This document shows, in pieces, positions 36,904 through 45,266 of a DNA stretch of 64,000 nt (positions within the stretch are counted from its first letter, which is position 1; every line of letters begins with the position of its first letter). Origin of the DNA: Vallitalea guaymasensis (GTDB taxonomy: Bacteria > Bacillota > Clostridia > Lachnospirales > Vallitaleaceae); assembly GCF_018141425.1 (NCBI RefSeq), contig NZ_CP058561.1, forward strand, positions 3,658,001 through 3,722,000. The letters run 5' to 3'. Both the position numbers and the translations under genes were made by a program. Under the pieces are notes generated by a model. That model was not told the origin of the DNA. It searched no databases and saw only the letters and a program-made list of their open reading frames with translations.

Positions 36904-37170
36904 ATGAAAAAAGTTGTTTTTGGGGGAATATTGATACTAGCTGGAGTAATGCTTTTAGGAATTGTTTATATTCCAACTTCTATACAATGTATGAATTTAA
37001 ATGGTTGGACAACTCCTACTGGAAAATTTATGTATGCTATGCAAGAATTAGGTAGTACATTTCCTTATTATCTGAGTATTATTCTTTTAATAGTAGGTAT
37101 AATAATAGGCTTAATTGGATGCTTTGAGAATACAATTAGGAAATTAATAAAAAACCATAATAAGGATTAA
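36904..37170 (+). CDS. Small two-helix membrane protein
   Basis: An 88-residue protein with membrane segments at about residues 3-22 and 53-75 and a basic C-terminus (IRKLIKNHNKD). TTTTGGAGG five bases before the ATG at 36904 marks that start. The function is unknown. Confidence 0.55.
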   Translation: MKKVVFGGILILAGVMLLGIVYIPTSIQCMNLNGWTTPTGKFMYAMQELGSTFPYYLSIILLIVGIIIGLIGCFENTIRKLIKNHNKD

Positions 37171-37353
37171 AGTATTGTTTAGTAGAGTAGTCTATAACGA
37201 AAATAATTTTTGCTATAATACTCGAAAAGTTAAAATTAAACACTATCTTTAGTAAAAAACATTTGGAATATTTTTGCCGACAATACTGTGCATGAAAAGT
37301 CGAGTTAATAACTAATAATAATGTTACTCTTTTATTGAAAGGAGGTTAAGTGA

Positions 37354-38235
37354 ATGAAATGGCTAGAAAAAATGAATAATGCAATAGACTATATTGAAGA
37401 CAATATTACTAGTGATATCGATTATATTCATTTAGCTAGAACTACTGGCTGTTCTGTATATCATTTTCAAAGGATGTTTTCCTTTATTTTAGATATTCCA
37501 CTTTCTGAATATATCAGAAGAAGAAGGCTTACACTAGCAGCCTATGAACTGGAGAATAGTCATATGAAAATTATTGATATTGCTCTAAAATATGGTTATG
37601 AATCTCCAGATTCATTTACACGTGCTTTTCATAAAATGCATGGAGTTACACCTTCGGTAGCACGTAAAAAAGGTGTACAATTAAAAGCCTACTCTCGCTT
37701 ATCCTTTCATATTTCAATAAAAGGAGATGTAGCAATGAAGTTCAGAATCGAAGAAAAAAAAGAGTGTGAAATATTTGGTAAAAGTATTACAATTGGAATG
37801 AAACAGGATTCATATGAGATAATTCCAAAGTTCTGGAAAGATTTATTACAAGATGGGACATATGAAAAAATATGTAAGATAGCTGGGATTACACCTTTTG
37901 GTGACAAGCATTTAAATGCAGCCATTTATGATTTTACTAATGACGGATCTTATAAAAATAAGTATATCATTTATACTACTAAACCAAGTAATACCAAAAT
38001 ACCAAATGGCTTAGATATTGTAACAATACCAAAGGCTAAATGGATTATTTTTTCAGACACGTATAAATCGGTAGAGGAGACAAAAGATATAGTTCAGAAA
38101 CTGTGGAAAAGAATTTTTACAGAATGGCTTCCAACAACAGAATATGAAATCGTTAATGCACCACAATTAGAGGTTTACCCAGATAATAGTAACACAGTAG
38201 AAGTATGGATACCAATAAGGACTATTAATCTATAA
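37354..38235 (+). CDS. AraC-type regulator with GyrI-like effector-binding domain
   Basis: This 293-residue regulator has an N-terminal AraC/MarA-like double HTH (about residues 8-108: IDYIHLARTTGCSVYHFQRM and IIDIALKYGYESPDSFTRAF) followed by a GyrI-like/Rob-type effector domain (about 125-293). Such proteins sense hydrophobic or cationic drugs and activate efflux or detoxification genes. It has a strong AAAGGAGG before the ATG. No drug pump is adjacent, so its target is elsewhere. Confidence 0.9.
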   Translation: MKWLEKMNNAIDYIEDNITSDIDYIHLARTTGCSVYHFQRMFSFILDIPLSEYIRRRRLTLAAYELENSHMKIIDIALKYGYESPDSFTRAFHKMHGVTPSVARKKGVQLKAYSRLSFHISIKGDVAMKFRIEEKKECEIFGKSITIGMKQDSYEIIPKFWKDLLQDGTYEKICKIAGITPFGDKHLNAAIYDFTNDGSYKNKYIIYTTKPSNTKIPNGLDIVTIPKAKWIIFSDTYKSVEETKDIVQKLWKRIFTEWLPTTEYEIVNAPQLEVYPDNSNTVEVWIPIRTINL

Positions 38236-38358
38236 AGAACTAAAGCACTGTTTAGTAGGCACACTAATTCTAAATCAAAAAATTTATATTTTAATGTAAA
38301 ATATTAACAGGCGTTTTTTTGCCTTAAGCGTACTAGACCAAATAAAAAGTAATCAAAA

Positions 38359-38392
38359 AAAGGTTATATCATAATGATATAGCCTTTATAAA
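38359..38392 (+). terminator. Intrinsic terminator (hairpin with weak T-tract)
   Basis: AAAGGTTATATCA pairs with TGATATAGCCTTT around a short loop. The stronger T-run is on the minus strand, so it probably also ends the tRNA transcript. Confidence 0.65.
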
Positions 38393-38409
38393 TGCGATAA
38401 AATCGTTGA

Positions 38410-38494
38410 TGCAGTTGGGGGGACTCGAACCCCCAAGTCCTTATCGGACACTAGATCCTTAGTCTAGCGCGTATGCCAATTCCGCCACAACTGC
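38410..38494 (-). tRNA. tRNA-Leu (anticodon reads AAG)
   Basis: An 85-nt class II tRNA on the minus strand with acceptor GCAGTTG/CAACTGC and discriminator A. The anticodon stem CTAGA/TCTAG leaves the loop CTAAGGA, giving anticodon AAG. A long variable arm is present, as expected for Leu. An A34 anticodon for Leu implies A-to-I editing or unmodified A34 reading of CUN codons. Confidence 0.88.
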
Positions 38495-38513
38495 TAATTT
38501 TAGATGAAAAAAA

Positions 38514-38587
38514 TGAGCCACCCGGGACTCGAACCCGGGACACCTGGATTAAAAGTCCAGTGCTCTAGCCGACTGAGCTAGTGGCCC
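38514..38587 (-). tRNA. tRNA-Lys (TTT)
   Basis: A 74-nt minus-strand cloverleaf with acceptor GGGCCAC/GTGGCTC, anticodon loop CTTTTAA and T-arm GGGTTCGAGTCCC. Discriminator A. Confidence 0.95.
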
Positions 38588-38634
38588 ATAGTGTAAATAA
38601 TATGTTTGTATAATGCTCATTATTTTTTAATGAG

Positions 38635-38708
38635 CGTGCCTGCAGGGATTCGAACCCCGGACACGTGGCTTAGAAGGCCACTGCTCTATCCTACTGAGCT
38701 ACAGGCAC
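38635..38708 (-). tRNA. tRNA-Arg (TCT)
   Basis: A minus-strand tRNA with acceptor GTGCCTG/CAGGCAC, anticodon loop CTTCTAA and T-arm GGGGTTCGAATCCC. Discriminator G. Confidence 0.94.
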
Positions 38709-38714
38709 ATACAA

Positions 38715-38789
38715 TCGGGGTGACAGGATTCGAACCTGCGGCCTCTTGAACCCAAATCAAGCGCTCTAGCCAAGCTGAGCCACACCCCG
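38715..38789 (-). tRNA. tRNA-Pro (TGG)
   Basis: A minus-strand tRNA with acceptor CGGGGTG/CACCCCG, anticodon loop TTTGGGT and T-arm AGGTTCGAATCCT. Discriminator A. Confidence 0.94.
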
Positions 38790-38837
38790 TTTTGAAATCA
38801 GATCGCAAAACGATTTAAAACTATTATTTAAAAGCAA

Positions 38838-38909
<72 letters not shown>

Positions 38910-39300
38910 ACAGCAAAATGAATTATATAGTAATTTCATCAAAATGTCAATACTTTTTTTGAAAAAAATTTTCAGTGGTGTACAAACCCAGTAAAAATCA
39001 GTGTTACAAGGTAGAAGGTTAAATACTCTGAAATGATTTATTTGCGTGAATTAAAAGTCATTCGTAGAAACATATAATAATCTTGAATAATTTTATAAAA
39101 AATGATAAAATTAATAGGACGACATACGGACAACTATATGACCTGACGTTAGAACATCGTCAACATATATTATCTTAATAGGAGGTGTAATATAAATTCA
39201 CGTTTATAGATACATATAAAATATATATTGTTTATTAGTGGTTTTACTGGTATTCCTGTGTTAAAATAAAACTAAGTAATTGATACGGGAGGAATTATGG
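38910..39300. other. Intergenic region between tRNA cluster and sugar kinase
   Basis: This AT-rich gap of 391 bp contains a possible plus-strand promoter (TTGAAT at 39083, TAAAAT at 39106, 17-base spacer). About 39113-39170 is a GC-richer leader segment with a weak GACG/CGTC pairing. An orphan AGGAGGTG at 39180 has no ATG behind it. No riboswitch family is recognised. Confidence 0.4.
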
Positions 39301-40830
39301 ATGGGAAAATATGTACTTGCAATTGATTGTGGTACACAGAGTTTAAGGGGATTAATCTTTGATAAGAACGGAAAATTACTGGTAAAAGTAAAAAGAGAAT
39401 TTAACCCTTATTACTCAGTTGAGCCTGGTTGGGCTGAACAAGATCCAAATGTTTATTGGAATAGTTTATGTGAGGTTTGTAGACAGATCAAAGAAGATGA
39501 GAAAGATGTCTTCAATGAAATTGACAGAGTAGTTGTAACTACACAAAGAGATTCATGTGTTCTACTTGGTAAAAATGGTGAAATCATAAGACCTGCTATT
39601 CTATGGATGGACCAGAGGAAGATTGAAAAGCCAAGAGATATGACTCTATATCATAAGTTAACTATAACGACTGTAGGTATGATGACAACAGCTAAGAATT
39701 TTAGTCTTAACTGTAATGCTCATTGGATACAAGATTATGAACCAGAGAATTGGAAGAAAACTCATAAATATTTACAAATATCAGGATTCTTAAACTATAA
39801 ATTAACCCATGAATTCAAAGACAGTATTGCTTCTCAGATTGGACATATTCCTTTTAATTATAAACACTTTAGGTGGGAAGGTAAACGAGGTCAAAAAAGT
39901 CAAATATTCCATATTGAAAGAGAAAAACTGTGTGACTTGGTAGCACCAGGAGGTGTAATTGGCTATGTAGTAGATGAAGCTACTAATGAGACTGGATTGA
40001 AAAAAGGTATTCCAGTTATAGCAGGAGGTTCCGACAAAGGCTGTGAAACATTAGGTGTCGGGTGTTTTGATAACTATACCGCCAGCATTTCATTAGGTTC
40101 CAACGCATCTATACAAACCACTTCTAGAAAATATTACGAAGCGCTGAGATTTATTTGTCCATTCCCAGCGGTGATACCAAAAGCTTATAATCCAGAAATA
40201 CAAATATATAGAGGATATTGGATGATTTCTTGGTTCAAGAAGGAGTTTGCTCAAAAAGAAGTCACACAAGCAAAAGAATTGAATATAGCTCCAGAAGAAT
40301 TGCTTAATAAAAGATTGAATGATATACCGCCAGGTTGTGATGGATTGGTATTCCAGCCTTATTGGGGGGCAGGAGCCAAGAGACCGGAAGGTAAAGGAGC
40401 AATAATAGGTTTTGATGATTATCATACAAGAATACATATATATAGGGCAATCATAGAAGGTATAGGTTTCGGATTATTTGAAGGTTTACAATATATACAG
40501 AAAAAATCTAAGATAAATATACAAAAGATTATGGTATCTGGAGGGGGTTCTCAGAGTGATGCTATATGTCAAATAACAGCAGATTTATTTAATAAACCTG
40601 TTTACAGGGTTCAGACTTACGAGACGTCTGGATTAGGTGCTGCCATTGTAGGATATGTATCAAAAGGTGAATACAATTCATTTGATGAAGCAGTTAAGAA
40701 CATGGTTCATCTAAAAGATGAATTTTTACCAAACCCTGCAAATGTTCAAGTATATAAGAATATATACGACAACATTTATTCTAAGGTATATAACAAATTG
40801 AAACCCTTATATAAACAGATGCAAAAATAA
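39301..40830 (+). CDS. FGGY-family carbohydrate kinase
   Basis: This 509-residue sugar or polyol kinase has the ASKHA fold. Motifs are the N-terminal phosphate loop LAIDCGTQSLRG, the substrate loop WMDQRK near residue 100, the GGSDKGCETLG hinge near residue 240, the ATP-site SISLGSNAS, and the C-terminal VSGGGSQSDAICQ. The GGGAGG at 39287 favours the ATG at 39301 over the TTG at 39280. It lies 73 bp upstream of an alkyl-DHAP-synthase-like FAD enzyme, so its substrate may be a polyol or keto-sugar; this is not determinable from sequence. Confidence 0.9.
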   Translation: MGKYVLAIDCGTQSLRGLIFDKNGKLLVKVKREFNPYYSVEPGWAEQDPNVYWNSLCEVCRQIKEDEKDVFNEIDRVVVTTQRDSCVLLGKNGEIIRPAILWMDQRKIEKPRDMTLYHKLTITTVGMMTTAKNFSLNCNAHWIQDYEPENWKKTHKYLQISGFLNYKLTHEFKDSIASQIGHIPFNYKHFRWEGKRGQKSQIFHIEREKLCDLVAPGGVIGYVVDEATNETGLKKGIPVIAGGSDKGCETLGVGCFDNYTASISLGSNASIQTTSRKYYEALRFICPFPAVIPKAYNPEIQIYRGYWMISWFKKEFAQKEVTQAKELNIAPEELLNKRLNDIPPGCDGLVFQPYWGAGAKRPEGKGAIIGFDDYHTRIHIYRAIIEGIGFGLFEGLQYIQKKSKINIQKIMVSGGGSQSDAICQITADLFNKPVYRVQTYETSGLGAAIVGYVSKGEYNSFDEAVKNMVHLKDEFLPNPANVQVYKNIYDNIYSKVYNKLKPLYKQMQK

Positions 40831-40903
40831 ACTAGAATGCAATCACTTGAAACTATATGAATGATATTACAGCTTAGAGCTTAATATCCAAAGGAGGAAT
40901 TTG

Positions 40904-42619
40904 ATGTCAAATTATAAAGGATTCATGCCAGAATGGGAACATGAAGCTCCACCGGAAAGAAGTTTCAGATCTATACTAAAATGGGGTAATCCTACAGAAT
41001 ATAAATGCCCTAATGAAAGATTGTACAAAGTTATAAAAGATACTTTTGGACTGGATGATGAATATTTTAAAACAAAACAAGGTGAAGGATTAGATAAAGT
41101 TGATATGGAGGTTCCAGTCAATCTATCAGAAGAACAAATACAAAAGTTCAGAGAGATTGTTGGAAATGATAATGTCAAATTGGATACATATACAAGATTA
41201 AGGGTTTCCTATGGAAATACCATGATAGACCTTATGAGACTAAGGAATAAAATTGTTGAAAACTTACCGGATATAGTTTTATATCCAAGCAATAAATCAC
41301 AGATAGAAGATATAGTCAGCTACTGTTCAAGTGAAAAAATTCCAATCTACTGTAAAGCTGGAGGTTCAACTGTAACAAGAGGTATGGAAGCTATGAAAGG
41401 TGGAGTCAGCCTTGATTTAGCTGTTAATTTTAATAAGGTTGTATCTTTCAATGAAAAGAATCAAACTATCACAGTAGAATCAGGAATGCAAGGACCAGAA
41501 TTAGAAAGAGTACTTAATAATGCAAAAGACACTTTAGGAGCTAAGGGAAGTTATACTTGTGGACATTTCCCACAGTCTTTTGAGTATTCTGGTGTAGGTG
41601 GTTGGGTTGTAACCAGAGGAGCTGGTCAAAACTCTAGCTACTATGGAAAGATAGAAGATATCGTTATATGTCAAGAATATGCAACACCAGTAGGTATAAT
41701 AAAAACAGAAGAGTATCCAGCAATGGCAACAGGACCTTCAATAGATCAGATTATGATTGGTAGTGAAGGAGCATTTGGTGTTCTCACTCATGTAACATTG
41801 AGAGTATTCAAATACATGCCTGAAAATAGAATCAGATTCAGCTATATATTCCCAAGCTGGGAAAACGCTCAAGCTGCTGCTAGAGAGATAACTCAAGGTG
41901 AATTCGGAATGCCTTCTGTATTTAGATTATCAGACCCAGAAGAAACCAGTCTAATGTTAAAATTATATAATGTCGAGGGAACTAAGCTTGATTCCATCAT
42001 GAAGAGAAAAGGTTTCAAACAAATGGAACGATGTCTTTTCCTAGGATTCACTGATGGAGAAATCGGATTCTGTAAGAATATGAAGAAAAAGCTTCACAAG
42101 ATATGTAAAAAATATGGAGCCATGTATTTGACAGGATATCCAACTAAGCAGTGGGAAAAAGGTAGATTTAGAGACCCATATATGAGAGATGCCTTAGGAG
42201 ATTTCGGTATTGTCATTGATACAATGGAATGTTCAGTAACATGGGATACAATGAGTGAAGTTCATAGAGGGCTAAGAGAATATTGTAAAGCAAGACCAGA
42301 AACTATCTGTCTTACTCACATGTCTCATGTGTACCCACAAGGTGCTAACTTGTATTTCATATTCATAGCTAGGATGGAAATGGATGAATATGTAGAATAC
42401 CAAGCAGGAATCCTTGATAACTATGTAAAATATGGAGCAGCTATCAGTCACCATCATGGTATTGGTAAATCATTTGGTCCTTGGTTGGAACACTCAATAG
42501 GGGAAAATTGTTATGATATAATAAAAACCCTAAAAAAACACTTTGACCCTGACAATATAATGAATCCAGGAGGAACCCTTGGATTAGATGTAGAAAGAAG
42601 ACTATTGAAATATAAGTGA
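40904..42619 (+). CDS. FAD-linked oxidase resembling alkylglycerone-phosphate synthase
   Basis: This 571-residue flavoprotein has a PCMH-type FAD domain (about residues 100-290) and a C-terminal cap domain. Similarity to AGPS is strong around residues 215-255 (FPQSFEYSGVGGWVVTRGAG, then YGKIEDIV) and at MATGPSIDQIMIGSEGAFG. The C-terminal HHHGIGKSFGPW keeps the active-site histidine triplet. Human AGPS makes the ether bond of plasmalogens, but other family members oxidise hydroxy acids or sugar phosphates. AAGGAGG precedes the ATG at 40904. It probably shares an operon with the upstream kinase. Confidence 0.85.
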   Translation: MSNYKGFMPEWEHEAPPERSFRSILKWGNPTEYKCPNERLYKVIKDTFGLDDEYFKTKQGEGLDKVDMEVPVNLSEEQIQKFREIVGNDNVKLDTYTRLRVSYGNTMIDLMRLRNKIVENLPDIVLYPSNKSQIEDIVSYCSSEKIPIYCKAGGSTVTRGMEAMKGGVSLDLAVNFNKVVSFNEKNQTITVESGMQGPELERVLNNAKDTLGAKGSYTCGHFPQSFEYSGVGGWVVTRGAGQNSSYYGKIEDIVICQEYATPVGIIKTEEYPAMATGPSIDQIMIGSEGAFGVLTHVTLRVFKYMPENRIRFSYIFPSWENAQAAAREITQGEFGMPSVFRLSDPEETSLMLKLYNVEGTKLDSIMKRKGFKQMERCLFLGFTDGEIGFCKNMKKKLHKICKKYGAMYLTGYPTKQWEKGRFRDPYMRDALGDFGIVIDTMECSVTWDTMSEVHRGLREYCKARPETICLTHMSHVYPQGANLYFIFIARMEMDEYVEYQAGILDNYVKYGAAISHHHGIGKSFGPWLEHSIGENCYDIIKTLKKHFDPDNIMNPGGTLGLDVERRLLKYK

Positions 42620-42620
42620 T

Positions 42621-42694
42621 ATAATAGGGACTGTATTGTAATGAGTTTTTTTAGCTTATGGCTATATCCACATTATGATACAGTCCCTTATTAG
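42621..42694. terminator. Long hairpin between convergent genes
   Basis: The 22-base arms (42622-42643 with 42672-42693, several mismatches) contain TAATAGGGACTGTAT and ATACAGTCCCTTATTA. The T7 lies within the loop side and the right arm overlaps the stop of the mntP-like gene. It probably terminates both convergent transcripts, although its GGGACTGT core also resembles REP-like repeats. Confidence 0.6.
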
Positions 42695-43254
42695 CTATTT
42701 ATAAGATGAGTTATAAGAATTTTCAATCCTATCATAATAAGAATTATACCTCCTAAAATATTGACACATGATTGCAGTTTAGTACTTTTACTAAGACTCT
42801 TTCCGATAAATACTCCCATTACAGATGCAAAATATGTAATTTGTCCAATCAGACATACAGCTATCAGTATATTTGCATTCAACAATGAAAAAGTAACTCC
42901 AGTTGCAAGAGCATCAATGCTTGTTGCCAAAGACAAAGTCAGTAAAACCTTCAAGCTGTCAATGGATAATGCATTCAATGAAGGATTCTTGGATTCTTTT
43001 ATAAAATTGATACCTATAGCAGATAACAATAAAAATGCTATCCAGTGGTCTATAGGGTCGATTACTCTTCTAAGTGAACAACCTAAAGCCCATCCTATTC
43101 CTGCCATCCCTCCCTGAAATAATCCAAAGGACAAACCTGCTTTTACAGCAGTCAGATTATAATCATTATCACTTGCGATACCCAGGGTAATAGATACTGC
43201 AAAAGCATCCATAGAAAGACTTAGTGCAACTAAAACAATAGAATATATACTCAA
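42691..43254 (-). CDS. mntP: Manganese efflux pump MntP
   Basis: This 187-residue membrane protein has six helices built as two repeats. The acidic ion-binding motifs SLSMDAFAVSITLG (first repeat) and ATSIDALATGVTFSLL (second repeat) are both intact, as in DUF204/MntP. A TTG at 43272 is in frame, but AAAGGA lies nine bases before the TTG at 43254, giving SIYSIVLVALSLSMDAF as start and the standard length. It exports Mn2+ and in many bacteria is controlled by a Mn-sensing riboswitch; none was recognised in the short upstream gap. Confidence 0.92.
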   Translation of the reverse strand: MSIYSIVLVALSLSMDAFAVSITLGIASDNDYNLTAVKAGLSFGLFQGGMAGIGWALGCSLRRVIDPIDHWIAFLLLSAIGINFIKESKNPSLNALSIDSLKVLLTLSLATSIDALATGVTFSLLNANILIAVCLIGQITYFASVMGVFIGKSLSKSTKLQSCVNILGGIILIMIGLKILITHLINS

Positions 43255-43360
43255 TAGAATACGTCCTTTCAACTATTTTTCTAAAAGTTACCTAGTCATT
43301 TAATATATAATACATCATAAGAAATTATATGCTAATATTCTAATAAAACTTTCATAAAAA

Positions 43361-43389
43361 TTGATACTGAATAATAGATGTGTTATAAT
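43361..43389 (+). promoter_or_regulatory. Sigma-A promoter of the ABC exporter
   Basis: TTGATA (43361-43366) and TATAAT (43384-43389) have a 17-base spacer. A small hairpin (AGCAGAA/TTCTGCT) follows in the leader. Confidence 0.75.
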
Positions 43390-43451
43390 AGAAAACTACA
43401 TGAGTTCTAGCAGAAATTCTGCTATGTAAATTTGATGTAAGAGGTGATACT

Positions 43452-45203
43452 TTGAAAAAAGACAATAAGATGTTGAAGAGATTTATTAGCTACTATAAAC
43501 CACACAAAAAATTATTCATAATTGACATGATATGTGCTTTTTTGATAGCATCAATAGATTTATCAGTTCCAATGTTATCTAGGTATGCATTGAACGACCT
43601 ACTACCCAAGAACCAGTTTAGAACCTTCTTCTTATTTATATTAATGTTATTAGGACTTTATTTGATAAGATCGGTTTTTCAGTATATCGTGGATTTCTGG
43701 GGACATATTCTAGGTGTAAGAATGGAATATGATATGAGAAGAGACTTATTCAAACATCTTCAATCATTATCTTTTAGATTCTATGATAAGACAAGAACCG
43801 GACATATAATGTCTAGAATGGTTAATGATCTGAATGAGATAACTGAGCTTGCGCACCATGGACCTGAAGACCTTTTCTTATCACTTATTATGTTAATTGG
43901 AGCTTTTTTTGCCATGTTATTCATGGAATGGAGATTAGCTCTTGCCGTATACATATTCATTCCTTTCCTTGTATGGTTTGCTATTAAGCAAAGAACAAAA
44001 ATGTCAAGAGGATTCAAGAATGTCAAGAAAAAGATTGCTAATGTGAATGCTCAATTAGAAAGTAGTATTTCAGGAATAAGAGTGTCCAAATCATTTGCTA
44101 ATGAAGAACATGAGATGGAAAAATTCACTTTCGGTAATAAAGAATTTAGAGCTTCCAAAGACGTCGCTTATAAAAATATGGCTATATTCAGTGTAGGTAT
44201 GGGATTCATAACTAAGATTCTTAATCTGGTAGTTATAGGGTTCGGAGGTTTCCTTATCATGAAGGGAACTATGGATATAATGGATTTATTAGCCTTCATA
44301 ATGTATGTTAATGCATTTTTACAGCCTATCAGAAGGTTATCCAACTTTGTTCAGCAGTTTGAATCTGGTATGACTGGATTTGAAAGATTTACTGAACTAA
44401 TGGAAATAGAACCATTGATAAAAGACAAGTTGGGTGCTGTAGATTTAAAGAATGTTACAGGTAATATAGATTTCAATAACGTAACCTTTTCCTATAATGA
44501 CCATGAAAAAGTGCTTAACAATATAAATCTTAATATCAATGCAGGTAGGACATTGGCGTTGGTAGGTCCTTCAGGCGGAGGTAAGACAACGTTATGCCAC
44601 TTGATTCCACGATTCTATGAGGTAGATGAAGGAATGATTACTATTGATGGTAAGAATATAAAAGATATCAAAGTAAAGTCACTAAGAAGTAATATAGGCT
44701 TAGTATCTCAAGATGTATTTCTGTTTGCTGGAACTATCAAAGATAATATCATGTATGGAGATATAAGTGCTTCAGAAGAGAGACTTATTGAAGCTGCTAA
44801 AAATGCTGAGATACATGACTTCATCATGGGACTTCCAGATGGTTATGATACTAATGTAGGAGAAAGAGGTATAAGACTATCAGGAGGACAAAAACAAAGA
44901 ATAAGTATAGCTAGAGTATTCCTCAAGAATCCTCCTATACTAATATTGGATGAAGCAACGTCAGCTCTTGATAACGAAACAGAGATAAAAATCCAACGTG
45001 CACTTGAAAAACTGTCAAAAGGAAGAACATCTCTCGTTATTGCACATAGATTATCTACAATAAAGAATGCTGATGAGATTGTGGTTATAACTGAAGAAGG
45101 TATCAAAGAAAAAGGTACCCATGAACAACTGCTTGCCAGTGAAGGTATATATGAAAAATTGTATAAAGCACAATTCAAAGGTTATATACCTGATCAAATC
45201 TAA
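43452..45203 (+). CDS. ABC transporter, fused membrane and ATPase domains
   Basis: This 583-residue half-exporter has six membrane helices (about residues 20-310) and a C-terminal nucleotide-binding domain. Walker A GPSGGGKTTL is near residue 375, the signature LSGGQKQRI near 475, Walker B ILILDEATSALD near 497 and the switch IAHRLST near 530. It belongs to the MsbA/LmrA-type multidrug or lipid exporters and is expected to act as a homodimer. The TTG start follows AAGAGGTGATAC. It is monocistronic, so the cargo is unknown. Confidence 0.92.
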   Translation: MKKDNKMLKRFISYYKPHKKLFIIDMICAFLIASIDLSVPMLSRYALNDLLPKNQFRTFFLFILMLLGLYLIRSVFQYIVDFWGHILGVRMEYDMRRDLFKHLQSLSFRFYDKTRTGHIMSRMVNDLNEITELAHHGPEDLFLSLIMLIGAFFAMLFMEWRLALAVYIFIPFLVWFAIKQRTKMSRGFKNVKKKIANVNAQLESSISGIRVSKSFANEEHEMEKFTFGNKEFRASKDVAYKNMAIFSVGMGFITKILNLVVIGFGGFLIMKGTMDIMDLLAFIMYVNAFLQPIRRLSNFVQQFESGMTGFERFTELMEIEPLIKDKLGAVDLKNVTGNIDFNNVTFSYNDHEKVLNNINLNINAGRTLALVGPSGGGKTTLCHLIPRFYEVDEGMITIDGKNIKDIKVKSLRSNIGLVSQDVFLFAGTIKDNIMYGDISASEERLIEAAKNAEIHDFIMGLPDGYDTNVGERGIRLSGGQKQRISIARVFLKNPPILILDEATSALDNETEIKIQRALEKLSKGRTSLVIAHRLSTIKNADEIVVITEEGIKEKGTHEQLLASEGIYEKLYKAQFKGYIPDQI

Positions 45204-45230
45204 GGTAATGTGTATGTAAATATATGATAT

Positions 45231-45266
45231 AAAAAAAGGGGATGGCTGTCTGGTCATACCCCTTTA
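45231..45266. terminator. Terminator between convergent ABC and MFS genes
   Basis: AAAGGGG pairs with CCCCTTT around a 17-base loop, with an A-run on one side that reads as a T-run for the minus strand. The stop of the MFS gene overlaps the right arm. Confidence 0.6.

Noticed and set aside
39113-39190. Possible riboswitch or leader peptide before the sugar kinase (weak GACG/CGTC pairing and an orphan AGGAGGTG)
   Set aside because: No known riboswitch core was recognised and no start codon follows the ribosome-like site.
42621-42694. Hairpin as an insertion-sequence end
   Set aside because: It lies exactly between convergent genes and overlaps a stop codon, so a shared terminator explains it better; possible relation to REP-like repeats is only noted.
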